Shown here in pieces: positions 44,916-54,158 of a DNA stretch of 64,000 bases. The translations under genes were made by a program, and so were the position numbers. The number at the start of each line of letters is the position of its first letter. The stretch's first letter is position 1. Source of the stretch: Stygiobacter sp043807765. GTDB taxonomy: Bacteria; Bacteroidota; Ignavibacteria; Ignavibacteriales; Melioribacteraceae. The notes under the pieces were generated by a model, which had not been told where the DNA came from, did no database searches, and saw nothing but the letters and a program-made list of their open reading frames with translations. The DNA lies in NCBI GenBank assembly GCA_043807765.1, contig JAZDFQ010000073.1, forward strand, positions 116,354-180,353, written 5' to 3'.

Positions 44916-45763
44916 TATTTAGAACCTTGTATAACTCTTTCAATATTAGCTAAATCCTTTGTAACGGAAATGTTTGAATATCCTTCCATTTTCAGTTTCT
45001 CTTCAACAAAACCAAATTGCCCCTTGCCTAGCTCGAAGTATAATTTGCCGCCATCTTTTAGCCATAACTTAGCCTTTTCAGCTATAAAAGAATAGAATTT
45101 TAAACCATCTCCTTCATCTGTAACAGCCTCTTTTGGTTCAAAATCTATTATCTCCTTTTGCAAAGTAAGATATTCACTTCGCGCTACGTATGGAGGATTT
45201 GACACAATTAGGTCAAAACATTTCTCGCTAAACTCGGACGAAAAAATATCTTGATTTAGAAAATTGATACGCTCAGACACACCATGCTTAACTGCATTTT
45301 TTTTAGCTAAATTAATCGCGTTCGGAGATATCTCTATTGCGGTCAAATTTGATTCGGGCAGATGCAAAGCCAAAATAATTGGTATAATTCCGCTTCCGGT
45401 GCCAATATCCAGGACATCTAATTTAGAATTGTACTTATTCTGAGCTATTATATGATCAACTAAAATCTCAGTTTCGGGTCTTGGTATTAGAACCGAGTTA
45501 TCAACTTCAAACTGCAACCCATAGAAATCAGCTTTACCTAGTATGTACTGAAGCGGTTCATTCTTTCCTCGTCTGGAAATCCATTGCCGAAGTTTATCTA
45601 CTTCTTCCTCTTTAAGCGGGCGCTCAAAAGTCAGATATAGATCCAACCTCTTACAATTAAGCATATCCGCAAGCATTAGTTCAGAATTTAAACGCGCCGA
45701 TTCAATACCTTTTTTTTCAAGATATTCGGTTGACAGCTTAATGGCTTCAAGAATAGTAAGCAT
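44915..45763 (-). CDS. prmC: Release-factor glutamine methyltransferase
   Basis: 282 aa. It methylates the GGQ glutamine of RF1 and RF2. N-terminal PrmC helical domain (1-80), SAM motif VLDIGTGSGIIPIILAL at 117-133, and substrate motif NPPY at 189-192. The gene begins downstream of the respiratory operon terminator, so it starts a new unit with dtd. Confidence 0.94.
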   Translation of the reverse strand: MLTILEAIKLSTEYLEKKGIESARLNSELMLADMLNCKRLDLYLTFERPLKEEEVDKLRQWISRRGKNEPLQYILGKADFYGLQFEVDNSVLIPRPETEILVDHIIAQNKYNSKLDVLDIGTGSGIIPIILALHLPESNLTAIEISPNAINLAKKNAVKHGVSERINFLNQDIFSSEFSEKCFDLIVSNPPYVARSEYLTLQKEIIDFEPKEAVTDEGDGLKFYSFIAEKAKLWLKDGGKLYFELGKGQFGFVEEKLKMEGYSNISVTKDLANIERVIQGSK

Positions 45764-45779
45764 TGGTGAACTGGAATGT

Positions 45780-45810
45780 TAAAAAATAAGGGATGCTTGC
45801 TGCATCCCTT
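45780..45810 (-). terminator. Terminator of the respiratory operon
   Basis: Stem AAGGGATGC (45788-45796) and GCATCCCTT (45802-45810) with a 5-base loop, followed on the minus strand by TATTTTTT. It lies 9 bases beyond the stop of the last cytochrome gene and before prmC. Confidence 0.88.
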
Positions 45811-45819
45811 TAACAAAAA

Positions 45820-47163
45820 TTATTTCTTATATGTAGTTAAAATATATTCAGCAATTGCTTCAGCTTCGCGGGGTTTTAATCCTTGGTTTGGCATAGCCGG
45901 ATAATCCGGATTTATCTTCACGGGATTCAAAATGTATTTTACCAAATCTGCTTTTTTACCTTCATATTTCGGCAAGGTCTCGTTATATGGTGGCCCCACA
46001 ACTTTCTTATCAAAGTTATGACAAGCAATACAGCGACCATTATAAATATCTACACCGCTTATTACCGGACCGATTCCCATATCTGCCTTTAGTGAAGTTT
46101 CAAACTCGGTATAGTTTGCAGCTAAAACTGCAAAGTGCTTTTTGGTAGATGTATCGAAAGCATATTGGTCTTTGATTATTATCAATGTAAAAACTATTAC
46201 ATATAAGAAGAGTACAGCTAAATTGTATTTAAGATGATTCTCACGAAGCATGTAGTATATTAACCCGCTTACAAAAAGTAACACTAAGATTGCAGCAATT
46301 GCATATGCAAAAACCGTAAATGATAACGCAAACTTTGTCTTAACTACTGTACCAATAGCGATCATAAGAGGGAACGCGATTGTTAAAACTAAAGAATTGC
46401 TTAAAGAAAATTTCTTTATGTATTCGAAGTATTCACCTTCCCCTTTAATAGTGGAGTTGGGCCTGAAATACTTATAGAGCACAATAATAGAAGTTAATGC
46501 GAGTGAACCGACAAAGAATTGCAGAAAGTTTACCAATGTAGAGAGAGAAAAAATAATTGATACAACATTAATGTTTCCGCTCCATCGCTCAGAATCAATT
46601 GCAAGTTGAACAGCACCAACGTAAAAGTAAACAGCAAAAATCGTTGCGTATAAAGCTATTATTCCGGCTTTCTTGTTCATTGCATTAGTATTATTTGAGT
46701 ACTTACTAATTTCTTCCTTTTCAAAATCATTAGCTCCAATTCCCTTTTCATCTGCAATTTTAAAAATATCTTTGAAGTGAAACGAATACTTAAAAGTAAA
46801 CACCATCACTATGGCTGCAAGTAACAATATTGCTGAAAGAAAAAGATAATTTGGAACCTCAGTGCTTGACAAATGCAGTAATTGTGCATATCCAAATGCG
46901 GAGCTCAACAGTGGTACTATTCCTAAAGCAATTGCAACACTTTTGTTAAAAGTGACTAAATCAACTAACTCTTTAGAAAATCTGTAAGCCAGCGGATTAT
47001 TACTTTTTTCCGCTCTCCTTTTGAAGAAGATTGAGAAAATTAAAGATCCGGTCAATACACTTAAGTAGGGAACTAAAAGAATATTAGCTAGCACAAGTAA
47101 ATATTTTATTAGTACCATATGATGAGCAGATTGTGGAAGAACTAGTTTGTCTAAGAAATCCAT
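45820..47163 (-). CDS. Multi-TM membrane protein with C-terminal monohaem cytochrome c
   Basis: 447 aa. About 8 transmembrane helices fill residues 15-330, then a soluble cytochrome c domain with haem site CIACH at 378-382 and a likely axial Met in YPAMPNQGL. I recognise no family for the membrane half; it does not show the paired histidines of a b-type cytochrome or oxidase metal sites. The domain order suggests a membrane-held electron carrier in the periplasm. It is the last gene of the actA-ctaB operon, so it may donate electrons to the oxidase, whose subunit II has no haem domain. Confidence 0.7.
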   Translation of the reverse strand: MDFLDKLVLPQSAHHMVLIKYLLVLANILLVPYLSVLTGSLIFSIFFKRRAEKSNNPLAYRFSKELVDLVTFNKSVAIALGIVPLLSSAFGYAQLLHLSSTEVPNYLFLSAILLLAAIVMVFTFKYSFHFKDIFKIADEKGIGANDFEKEEISKYSNNTNAMNKKAGIIALYATIFAVYFYVGAVQLAIDSERWSGNINVVSIIFSLSTLVNFLQFFVGSLALTSIIVLYKYFRPNSTIKGEGEYFEYIKKFSLSNSLVLTIAFPLMIAIGTVVKTKFALSFTVFAYAIAAILVLLFVSGLIYYMLRENHLKYNLAVLFLYVIVFTLIIIKDQYAFDTSTKKHFAVLAANYTEFETSLKADMGIGPVISGVDIYNGRCIACHNFDKKVVGPPYNETLPKYEGKKADLVKYILNPVKINPDYPAMPNQGLKPREAEAIAEYILTTYKK

Positions 47164-47173
47164 ATTAATTCCG

Positions 47174-48064
47174 TTAAAATTCGATGAGTATTAATTTGTC
47201 TATTGAAATCAAAAGTACAACTAGAAGTACAAAAATGTTAATTCTGATAAAGGCTTTCTTGAGCATAACTTTTTCTAAGTATGTGGTTAGTATTCCACGT
47301 GACTCAAAAATAAGCCAAAGTGCCAACAAGAAAAGCAATACCGGTGTATATGGCTGAGATGAAATTTTAGTAAGTGGAATTAAGATACAGCTAAAAGCAA
47401 GAGCTACAATCCAAACAAAAGTTATTCTGCTAACTTGAAAAGAAGAAAATACTTTTGTTAGGGTTGGAAATCCCGCTTGCTCGTAATCTTTGCCATGCAT
47501 TAATAAGAGAAGCCAAAAGTGAGGAACTTGCCAGATAAAAAAGAAAAGAGCAACAATTAGGATTTTCGCAGCAAATGGATTTCCACCGGCTGCCGTCCAG
47601 CCAATAACCGGAGGAATTGCGCCAATCAAAGCACCGGGAACTACCGCAAGTGCAAATTTTCTTTTAAGAGGCGTATAAAAAATATTATACCAGATAACTG
47701 CCAACCAGCCAAGCAACAAAGCATTTAAGTTAGAGCTGTAGTATAAGAACATCGATCCAACTAAAATCATATTAATTCCAACAAGAAGAGTTGAAAGCGG
47801 ATCAATCCTTCCCGAAGGTAACGGTCTTCCTTTGGTTCTCTCCATTACCGCATCAAACTTTTGTTCTTGCAAATGATTTAAGCAAGAGGAACCGGATGCA
47901 AGAAGAAATACTCCAATGGTAGGAAGAATAATTCCTAAATCAATCTTTCCGGTAAATAAAATGTAGCCCAGCGAAGTAGTCATAGAGACAAAAAATGTAA
48001 TACGGACTTTCCCGAGCTCTAAGAGAATATTGAAATATTTTTTTATGTAGTTATAAATTGTCAT
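47174..48064 (-). CDS. ctaB: Protohaem IX farnesyltransferase
   Basis: 296 aa from ATG MTIYNYIKKYFNILLELGKV. UbiA-type membrane prenyltransferase that makes haem O for the oxidase. The first Asp-rich region is near QEQKFDAVMERTKGRPLPSG; there are about 8-9 helices. The open frame continues upstream to 48103 inside coxB, but the ATG at 48064 overlaps the coxB stop by one base (TAATG), the usual translational coupling. Confidence 0.9.
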   Translation of the reverse strand: MTIYNYIKKYFNILLELGKVRITFFVSMTTSLGYILFTGKIDLGIILPTIGVFLLASGSSCLNHLQEQKFDAVMERTKGRPLPSGRIDPLSTLLVGINMILVGSMFLYYSSNLNALLLGWLAVIWYNIFYTPLKRKFALAVVPGALIGAIPPVIGWTAAGGNPFAAKILIVALFFFIWQVPHFWLLLLMHGKDYEQAGFPTLTKVFSSFQVSRITFVWIVALAFSCILIPLTKISSQPYTPVLLFLLALWLIFESRGILTTYLEKVMLKKAFIRINIFVLLVVLLISIDKLILIEF

Positions 48065-48687
48065 TACTTTGTAACCGTTTCTTCCGGTTTGACTGCATAC
48101 CAAGAATCAAAATCTGCTTTAGGTAAAACTATTACGGCTGTGTACATCATAGAATGTTTCAGTCCGCAGTATTCAGCACAAGCAACATCGTACATTCCAA
48201 GTTTTTCGGGTTTGAAATAGAGATTAGTTACTTGAGAATTTAGTACATCTTCCTTTATTCTAAACGCCGGTATGTAGAATGCATGATTTACATCTACAGA
48301 CTTCATTTCCAAATGAATTGGTGTATCAATTGGTACATACAAAGTATCCGTCTGCTTTCCGTTTTCATACTTAAAAGTAAATTTCCACATCATTGCTTCA
48401 ACTTTTACCTTGAATGCATTTGAAGGTATATCTCTTATTTCTCTGAATCCGGTGTAGCCGAAATAAAACATGGACAAGACAAGAATTGTAGGAATTGCAA
48501 TCCAAATTAATTCAAGCCAGAAGTTGCCATGAATATCAACCGGCTGGTGTCCTTTTTTTCTATGATATTTAAAAACGAAATAAATCATTGTAGCTGTAAT
48601 TCCTAATAAAAGAACTACAGAAATTCCAACAATATAAAGCATAACAAAATCTACAGTTTCAACGTGTGTAGTTGGAGCTGATGACAT
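48064..48687 (-). CDS. coxB: Cytochrome c oxidase subunit II (CuA)
   Basis: 207 aa. Two N-terminal helices (about 12-35 and 60-80), then the CuA domain with VDVNHAFYIPAF and CAEYCGLKHSMM, so the two cysteines, two histidines and the methionine are present. There is no cytochrome c extension, unlike classic caa3 subunit II, so the electron donor must be a separate cytochrome. Confidence 0.94.
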   Translation of the reverse strand: MSSAPTTHVETVDFVMLYIVGISVVLLLGITATMIYFVFKYHRKKGHQPVDIHGNFWLELIWIAIPTILVLSMFYFGYTGFREIRDIPSNAFKVKVEAMMWKFTFKYENGKQTDTLYVPIDTPIHLEMKSVDVNHAFYIPAFRIKEDVLNSQVTNLYFKPEKLGMYDVACAEYCGLKHSMMYTAVIVLPKADFDSWYAVKPEETVTK

Positions 48688-48696
48688 TTTCTAACC

Positions 48697-48984
48697 TCAA
48701 CGATAAATAATATCAAACGATGTTAAGATGAAGATGATTAACAAAGTACTAAAGCTTAATGCAATGAATACTTTGAAAATTTTCTCTTCAAATTTTATAT
48801 GCATAAAAATATTTACAACTAGAATCGATTTTACTGCTGCGATGCCAAGAACAACCAGCATGGTATACTTTCCTAAATTTATTCCGGCTACTGTAACAGT
48901 GATTGATGTAAAAGCTAGCAGTGCAAGCCAAACAAAAAAATATGTTGAATATCCCGGATGATTATTTTTTGAATGATTATCCAT
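48697..48984 (-). CDS. Cytochrome c oxidase subunit IV (CoxD/caa3 type)
   Basis: 95 aa with three hydrophobic helices (YSTYFFVWLALLAFTSITV, TMLVVLGIAAVKSILVVNIFMHI and IALSFSTLLIIFILTSF). The GIAAVKSILVVNIFMHIKFE box is typical of the prokaryotic subunit IV family (COX4_pro). Lies between coxC and coxB with gaps of 9 bases on each side. Confidence 0.85.
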   Translation of the reverse strand: MDNHSKNNHPGYSTYFFVWLALLAFTSITVTVAGINLGKYTMLVVLGIAAVKSILVVNIFMHIKFEEKIFKVFIALSFSTLLIIFILTSFDIIYR

Positions 48985-48993
48985 TAATCGGCC

Positions 48994-49617
48994 TCACTGT
49001 ATTAAATAGAAAAGTGGGAACAAGAAAATCCATATTAAATCTACTAAGTGCCAGTATAAACCGGCGTTCTCAAGCTTAACATGATTATCCTGAGTGATCT
49101 TTTTCTTCATTAATTGAACCAGCATAAAGCTAAGTATAATAACACCAATAATTACGTGCAAAGCATGTAAGCCGGTCATTACATAATATAGTCCGTAAAA
49201 CAATATTTGCCCGTTGGGAAGATCGAGCATGGCTTTTGAACCGGGATATAATCCGTGAGATATTTTTGCGCTCCACTCAAAATATTTATTAACCATAAAC
49301 ATTACCGCAAAAACCAATGTAAGATTCAGCATTAAAACTGCGAGGAATCTATTTCCCTTCTGTACAGCTGCAATTGCAAGTGCTACAGTTAAAGAGCTTG
49401 TAAGCAGAATTACTGTATTCAGTGTACCAATACCGGTATTTAGCTCCATTGCAGCTACACGGAACTGATCGGGATGCTGAAAACGGTAAAACGCATAAAC
49501 CAAAAACATTCCACCAAAAAGAAGCACTTCAGTAAATAGGAAAAGCCACATGCCCATCCTTGCACCAATATCATCGCGGTGAACGTGAGCGACTGTTCCT
49601 TCTTGATGACTACTCAT
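48994..49617 (-). CDS. coxC: Cytochrome c oxidase subunit III
   Basis: 207 aa, about 5 transmembrane helices. Opens with RMGMWLFLFTEVLLFGGMFLVY; MTGLHALHVIIGVI near 147-160 and the C-terminal ENAGLYWHLVDLIWIFLFPLFYL are hallmarks of subunit III. The start overlaps coxA by 8 bases. Confidence 0.94.
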   Translation of the reverse strand: MSSHQEGTVAHVHRDDIGARMGMWLFLFTEVLLFGGMFLVYAFYRFQHPDQFRVAAMELNTGIGTLNTVILLTSSLTVALAIAAVQKGNRFLAVLMLNLTLVFAVMFMVNKYFEWSAKISHGLYPGSKAMLDLPNGQILFYGLYYVMTGLHALHVIIGVIILSFMLVQLMKKKITQDNHVKLENAGLYWHLVDLIWIFLFPLFYLIQ

Positions 49618-51244
49618 TCTTCATCTCCTTAAGTTGACTGAAATCGTACGGTTCATGCGTAACAATTGGAATCTCTTTGAAGTTTTCCAAAGGCGGCGGC
49701 GATGGAATATGCCACTCTAATGTTACTCCGCCCCAAGGATTAGAAGTTGCCTTCTTCCCTTTCAGCAAAGCATGAATCAAGTAACCGATTATGAAAAATA
49801 TTGTTCCAGCTAAAATCCACGAACCGACTGTGGAAACTTTCTGGAGAGGTTCGAATTGCGGCAGATAATCGTAATATCTCCTTGGCATTCCCATATATCC
49901 CATAATAAATTTCGGGAAGTAAAGCATGTTAAAGCCAATGAAATAGAGCGCAACCGCAATTGTTGCCAATTTATCGTTATACATTCTGCCAAACATTTTA
50001 GGAAACCAATAATGTAATGCGGCAAAGAAAATAGTTCCGGTTCCGCCAAACATTACATAATGAAAGTGAGCAACAACAAAGTAGGTATCATGAACGTGAA
50101 TATCAGTTGCAAGTGAGCCAAGAACTAATCCCGTTAATCCTCCTATGGAGAATAAGAAAATAAAATTCATAACCCATAAAAATGGGGGCTTTGGATCAAT
50201 TGAGCCTTTGTACATAGTTGCAACCCAGTTAAATACCTTAACACCGCTAGGCAATGCAACAATGAAAGTAAGCAAAGAAAAAATCCATCTAGCTGTATCG
50301 CTCATTCCGCTAGTAAACATGTGATGAGCCCAAACTAAATAACCAACAAAAGCGATTGCCAAGCTGGACATTGCAATTGCTCTGTAACCAAAAATTGTTC
50401 TTCTGGCAAAAGTTGGAATTATTTCCGAAACAACTCCCATAGCCGGAAGAATCATAATATAAACAGCGGGATGAGAATAAATCCAAAACAAATGTTGAAA
50501 TAGAATTGGATCGCCGCCAAGTGCCGGATCAAATATTCCTACACCAAATGCTCTTTCCAGCATCACTAAAATGATTGTTATACCTATAACAGGTGTAGCT
50601 ATAATCTGGATCCATGCAGTAGCATAAGTTGCCCAAACGAATAATGGCATTTTGAAAAATGTCATTCCCGGTGCGCGTAAACGATGCGTTGTTGTAATAA
50701 AATTTATACCGGTTAGAATTGATGAAAATCCTAGAATGAAGGCTGCAAAAATTGCCATGGAAACATTTGTTGTGCTTCTAACACTGTAAGGAATATAAAA
50801 TGTCCAGCCCGTATCAATTGGTCCGCCGGGTAAGAATAAACTTATAAGCGCTAACGCAGCACCAATTACATAAATATAAAACGAAAGTAAGTTCAGTCTT
50901 GGAAAAGCAACATCTCTTGCACCCAATTGAATAGGCAGAAAGAAATTGCCGAAGATAGCTGGCAAACCGGGAATGATAAAAAGGAATATCATTATTACTC
51001 CGTGAAGAGTAAATAATGTGTTGTAAGTCTGTGCATCCATTATTTGTCTGCCAGGTGCAATGAGTTCTAAACGCATTAGCAATCCGATAATAATACCAAC
51101 GACAAAAAATGTTAATATTGCCATCAAATACATTAGCCCGATGCGCTTATGATCTACAGTAAGCAGCCAAGATAAAATTCCGGTATGCTTATTTGTGCTT
51201 TGATTATAAAAATTTTCGGCTACAGTATTATTTCCGTTAGCCAT
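49610..51244 (-). CDS. coxA: Cytochrome c oxidase subunit I (A2-type haem-copper oxidase)
   Basis: 544 aa, about 12 helices. Metal ligands: His81 (low-spin haem), YSHPAVY at 256-262 (CuB His258, cross-linked Tyr262), His307/His308 (CuB), and HFHY with His393 and His395 (haems). The YSHP form with Ala260 instead of the Glu of HPEVY defines the A2 subfamily, where the YS pair serves the K/D-channel role, as in Rhodothermus caa3 oxidase. Reduces O2 and pumps protons. Overlaps the SCO gene by 8 bases. Confidence 0.96.
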   Translation of the reverse strand: MANGNNTVAENFYNQSTNKHTGILSWLLTVDHKRIGLMYLMAILTFFVVGIIIGLLMRLELIAPGRQIMDAQTYNTLFTLHGVIMIFLFIIPGLPAIFGNFFLPIQLGARDVAFPRLNLLSFYIYVIGAALALISLFLPGGPIDTGWTFYIPYSVRSTTNVSMAIFAAFILGFSSILTGINFITTTHRLRAPGMTFFKMPLFVWATYATAWIQIIATPVIGITIILVMLERAFGVGIFDPALGGDPILFQHLFWIYSHPAVYIMILPAMGVVSEIIPTFARRTIFGYRAIAMSSLAIAFVGYLVWAHHMFTSGMSDTARWIFSLLTFIVALPSGVKVFNWVATMYKGSIDPKPPFLWVMNFIFLFSIGGLTGLVLGSLATDIHVHDTYFVVAHFHYVMFGGTGTIFFAALHYWFPKMFGRMYNDKLATIAVALYFIGFNMLYFPKFIMGYMGMPRRYYDYLPQFEPLQKVSTVGSWILAGTIFFIIGYLIHALLKGKKATSNPWGGVTLEWHIPSPPPLENFKEIPIVTHEPYDFSQLKEMKNE

Positions 51245-52022
51245 CTATATCGACTCCTTCATTCTTATTGTTTTTCTTTCTCTTGAAAACTAAAACTCCT
51301 AAAAAAGCACCAACGCCAAGCAGCATAATGCTTCCTACAATTCTTGTTACATTTAATGTGTATTGTCTTCCCTTAGGATCGAAGCTGAAACAAAACTCAA
51401 GCACTTTAGAAATAGTTGGATTTGTTTTACCGGCTTTAGCTTCCAGCAAAGCCATTTTCACATCAAAGGGATTGAAATCTCTACCAAATAAATAACGGGA
51501 AATTTTTCCATCCGGCGCAATGGAAATAACTACACCACCATGTATGTATTCTTTTTCGTTAGGAACGAAATAAAATCCAGCCGCTTCAGTTAATTTTTTG
51601 ATTGTAATCGAATCGCCGGTAAGAAATTGCCAATCTTTTGTTCCAAATTTTCTTTTTATGGTTTTTAGGTAATTGGCTTTCCATTTCGCAGCTATATCAG
51701 AATTTTCATGATGATCAAAACTGAGACTAACAACTTGAAAATCCGTTCCCGGTTCAAGCTGTAGTTTATCAATTGTCCACGCTAATTCATTTTGCATTGG
51801 GGCGCAAATGCCTGTGCATTCAAAGTAAACCAACGCTAACAGAGTTGGCTTGTTAATCACTTCTTTAAGCGAAACTTCATTACCTTCACTTGTAGTAAAT
51901 TTTAGATCAAGCGGAAGATATGAACCGATCTTTTCGTCAACTCCAGCTTCTATTTTCCTTTGAGAAAAAGTTTGAGAGGAAAGAATTATTAAAAGCAGAT
52001 AAATTATTTTTGAGCACTTCAT
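51237..52022 (-). CDS. SCO1/SenC family copper chaperone
   Basis: 261 aa. N-terminal signal or anchor (residues 1-20), a thioredoxin-fold domain with copper ligands Cys69 and Cys73 in FECTGICAP and His161 in EYIHGGVV, and a second hydrophobic helix near 220-245 before a charged tail. It delivers copper to the CuA site of subunit II. Directly upstream of coxA, overlapping it by 8 bases. Confidence 0.92.
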   Translation of the reverse strand: MKCSKIIYLLLIILSSQTFSQRKIEAGVDEKIGSYLPLDLKFTTSEGNEVSLKEVINKPTLLALVYFECTGICAPMQNELAWTIDKLQLEPGTDFQVVSLSFDHHENSDIAAKWKANYLKTIKRKFGTKDWQFLTGDSITIKKLTEAAGFYFVPNEKEYIHGGVVISIAPDGKISRYLFGRDFNPFDVKMALLEAKAGKTNPTISKVLEFCFSFDPKGRQYTLNVTRIVGSIMLLGVGAFLGVLVFKRKKNNKNEGVDIDG

Positions 52023-52029
52023 TGTCTAT

Positions 52030-52959
52030 TCACATTGTTACTGTTTTCAAGTAATTATAAATCTGAGCTAATTCATCTTTAGAATAACGGCTTATTGCCG
52101 GTTTGAATCCATACTCAATTGGATTAGCAACGACTAAAGGAGCAAAACTATCCATGCTTTGATTCTGCATTCCATTAATGAACGATCCAAAAACTTTATC
52201 TAAATTGGACGCAGCTTTTTTAACTAATTCCGCACCTACGTTTTCTTTTGTAACGCCAATAATTTGCTTAGCAGTAGATATCTTTTTGACTACATTAAAA
52301 TTCTCATAAATCAATTTGGCCTCAGCTTTTGCTACCGGAACAGTATTAGGAACTACAGTACCTTTTGTAAGCTGGTAAGTCTGATCTAATGCAGCTACTT
52401 CTTCATCTTTAACTAGTGGAAATTCAACAAATGTTCTTATATAGGAAATGATAGCCATACGATCGCTAGCTGCCAAGTACTCATAAGCAGCCATTCCATT
52501 TTTAATAATTCCCTCTTGAAGAGTTTTATACATCTTGTCAATTGTTCTGCCGTTTGTCCAGCCATCAACTGTATGAAAATTTCTTGGCTTTGGATTTAAC
52601 ATTGCACCGGCTGTTCCATCACCCATTCCAGTCTCGCCATGACAAGATTTGCAGTTGCTGTTATATAACTCTTTTCCCTTTGCAATGAAATCCTTTGTTG
52701 GAGTCTTTATTACAGATAAATCCATAGCTGGAGTAATTCCGCCAAGTTTAGCAACAATTTCCTTTTTCACATTAGTAGTATCTGTTGCACCAACCGGCTG
52801 TTCATTCAAAGATATAAGCGATAAATTTTTCACATAGTAAACTCCAACTCCAATCAGCACTACTATAAAGAGTGGGAATATCCAGCCGAACAATCTTATC
52901 GGATTCTTAATTAAATCTTTGAAATCAATTTCGTCTTCGAGTTTCTTTTTTGTATTCAT
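52030..52959 (-). CDS. Membrane-anchored monohaem cytochrome c
   Basis: 309 aa. One N-terminal helix (about 22-45), one haem c site CKSCH at 103-107 with GMGDGTAGAML, then an extra domain of about 120 residues without known motifs. Lies between actF and sco with gaps of 11 and 7 bases. It can be read as an additional Act cytochrome or as the electron bridge between alternative complex III and the oxidase, since subunit II has no haem domain. Confidence 0.8.
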   Translation of the reverse strand: MNTKKKLEDEIDFKDLIKNPIRLFGWIFPLFIVVLIGVGVYYVKNLSLISLNEQPVGATDTTNVKKEIVAKLGGITPAMDLSVIKTPTKDFIAKGKELYNSNCKSCHGETGMGDGTAGAMLNPKPRNFHTVDGWTNGRTIDKMYKTLQEGIIKNGMAAYEYLAASDRMAIISYIRTFVEFPLVKDEEVAALDQTYQLTKGTVVPNTVPVAKAEAKLIYENFNVVKKISTAKQIIGVTKENVGAELVKKAASNLDKVFGSFINGMQNQSMDSFAPLVVANPIEYGFKPAISRYSKDELAQIYNYLKTVTM

Positions 52960-52970
52960 AATTTTTGAGA

Positions 52971-54158
52971 TTATAGTCTGAAATCGATACCACGTTTAAG
53001 TTTGGGATCGCCAATTGGAACTAAATTTTGTTTCTTAGATTTTGCAACGAAAACTAAAATCATTAAACCGACTAAGAGAATTGGGAATCCTAATTCATAC
53101 CAGCTTAGCGCTACTCCATCTCTGCTGTAATTCGGCATTACTAAAAAATACAGATCGTAATAATGGGCGCCTAAAATCCAGAGAGAAAAGAACTTCAGCT
53201 TCTTAGCATCCATTTTAGATGGTTGAGAAAGTAAACCGAAATAAGGAATCAGAAAATGAACAATCAGTAATCCCACCGTCCATATTACCCAGCTTCCTTC
53301 CCACCTCTGCAAAAACCAAAATGTTTCTTCCGGTAAGTTTGCGTACCAAACCAGCAAGAACTGGCTAAATGCTATATATGCCCAAAAATTAATGAAAGCA
53401 AAAAGTAAAGCTCCCATACTATAATAGTGATCGGATGTTAACCCTTTTACTAAGAGTCCATTTTCGTTTAATTTTATCGAGATGTAAGTAATAGCAGCCA
53501 ATGCCGCTACTACAGTACCGGAGAAATAATAAATTCCGAAAATTGTTGAGAACCAGTGAGGTTCCAAACTCATTAACCAATCTATTCCGGTAAAACTAAT
53601 TGTTAGTGCAAAGAATGGAATGAACACAGCAGACAGTTTCACATTCTTAGTTGTTATTGCTTGATCTTTTGTTGAATCTTGTCTTAAAGAATTTCTTGTA
53701 ATCAGATATTGAAACAACATCCAAATTGCAATAAATGCACCAACGCGAATTACAAAAAAATTAATATTTAGATATGGAGCTTTTTCGCTTAATACTTTGT
53801 CTGCGTTCACTACTTCCGGGTGTGTCCAGTGAAATACCGAATGCAAATTAAACAATAGTGGAATTACAATAATTGGGACAAGTATAACGAATGAGGAAAT
53901 TATTTCGCTAACTCTTCTGAATGGTGTACTCCAAACTGCACCGGAAAGATATTCAACAGCTACAAAGAATAAAGCGCCTACAGCTATACTTATAATAAAC
54001 GTTAGTCCAATTATATTATTGAACGCCATTCTAGCCGGATTTACAAAATATCCGCCAAGTACAACTATTAATCCAAGAACTGTTAATAGAAGTCCGAGAG
54101 TTTGAACTCTTGGAGATATTTCTTTCTTCTGATATTCTACTTTTGAACCGGAACTCAT
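52971..54158 (-). CDS. actF: Alternative complex III subunit ActF
   Basis: 395 aa with about 10 transmembrane helices. Belongs to the large ActF membrane family, with SLEPHWFSTIFGIYYFSG, EETFWFLQRWEGSWVIWTVG and HYYDLYFLVMPNY as recognisable segments. In solved ACIII structures ActF and ActC form the quinol-facing membrane core. The start overlaps the actD-actE fusion by 4 bases (ATGA). Confidence 0.9.
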   Translation of the reverse strand: MSSGSKVEYQKKEISPRVQTLGLLLTVLGLIVVLGGYFVNPARMAFNNIIGLTFIISIAVGALFFVAVEYLSGAVWSTPFRRVSEIISSFVILVPIIVIPLLFNLHSVFHWTHPEVVNADKVLSEKAPYLNINFFVIRVGAFIAIWMLFQYLITRNSLRQDSTKDQAITTKNVKLSAVFIPFFALTISFTGIDWLMSLEPHWFSTIFGIYYFSGTVVAALAAITYISIKLNENGLLVKGLTSDHYYSMGALLFAFINFWAYIAFSQFLLVWYANLPEETFWFLQRWEGSWVIWTVGLLIVHFLIPYFGLLSQPSKMDAKKLKFFSLWILGAHYYDLYFLVMPNYSRDGVALSWYELGFPILLVGLMILVFVAKSKKQNLVPIGDPKLKRGIDFRL

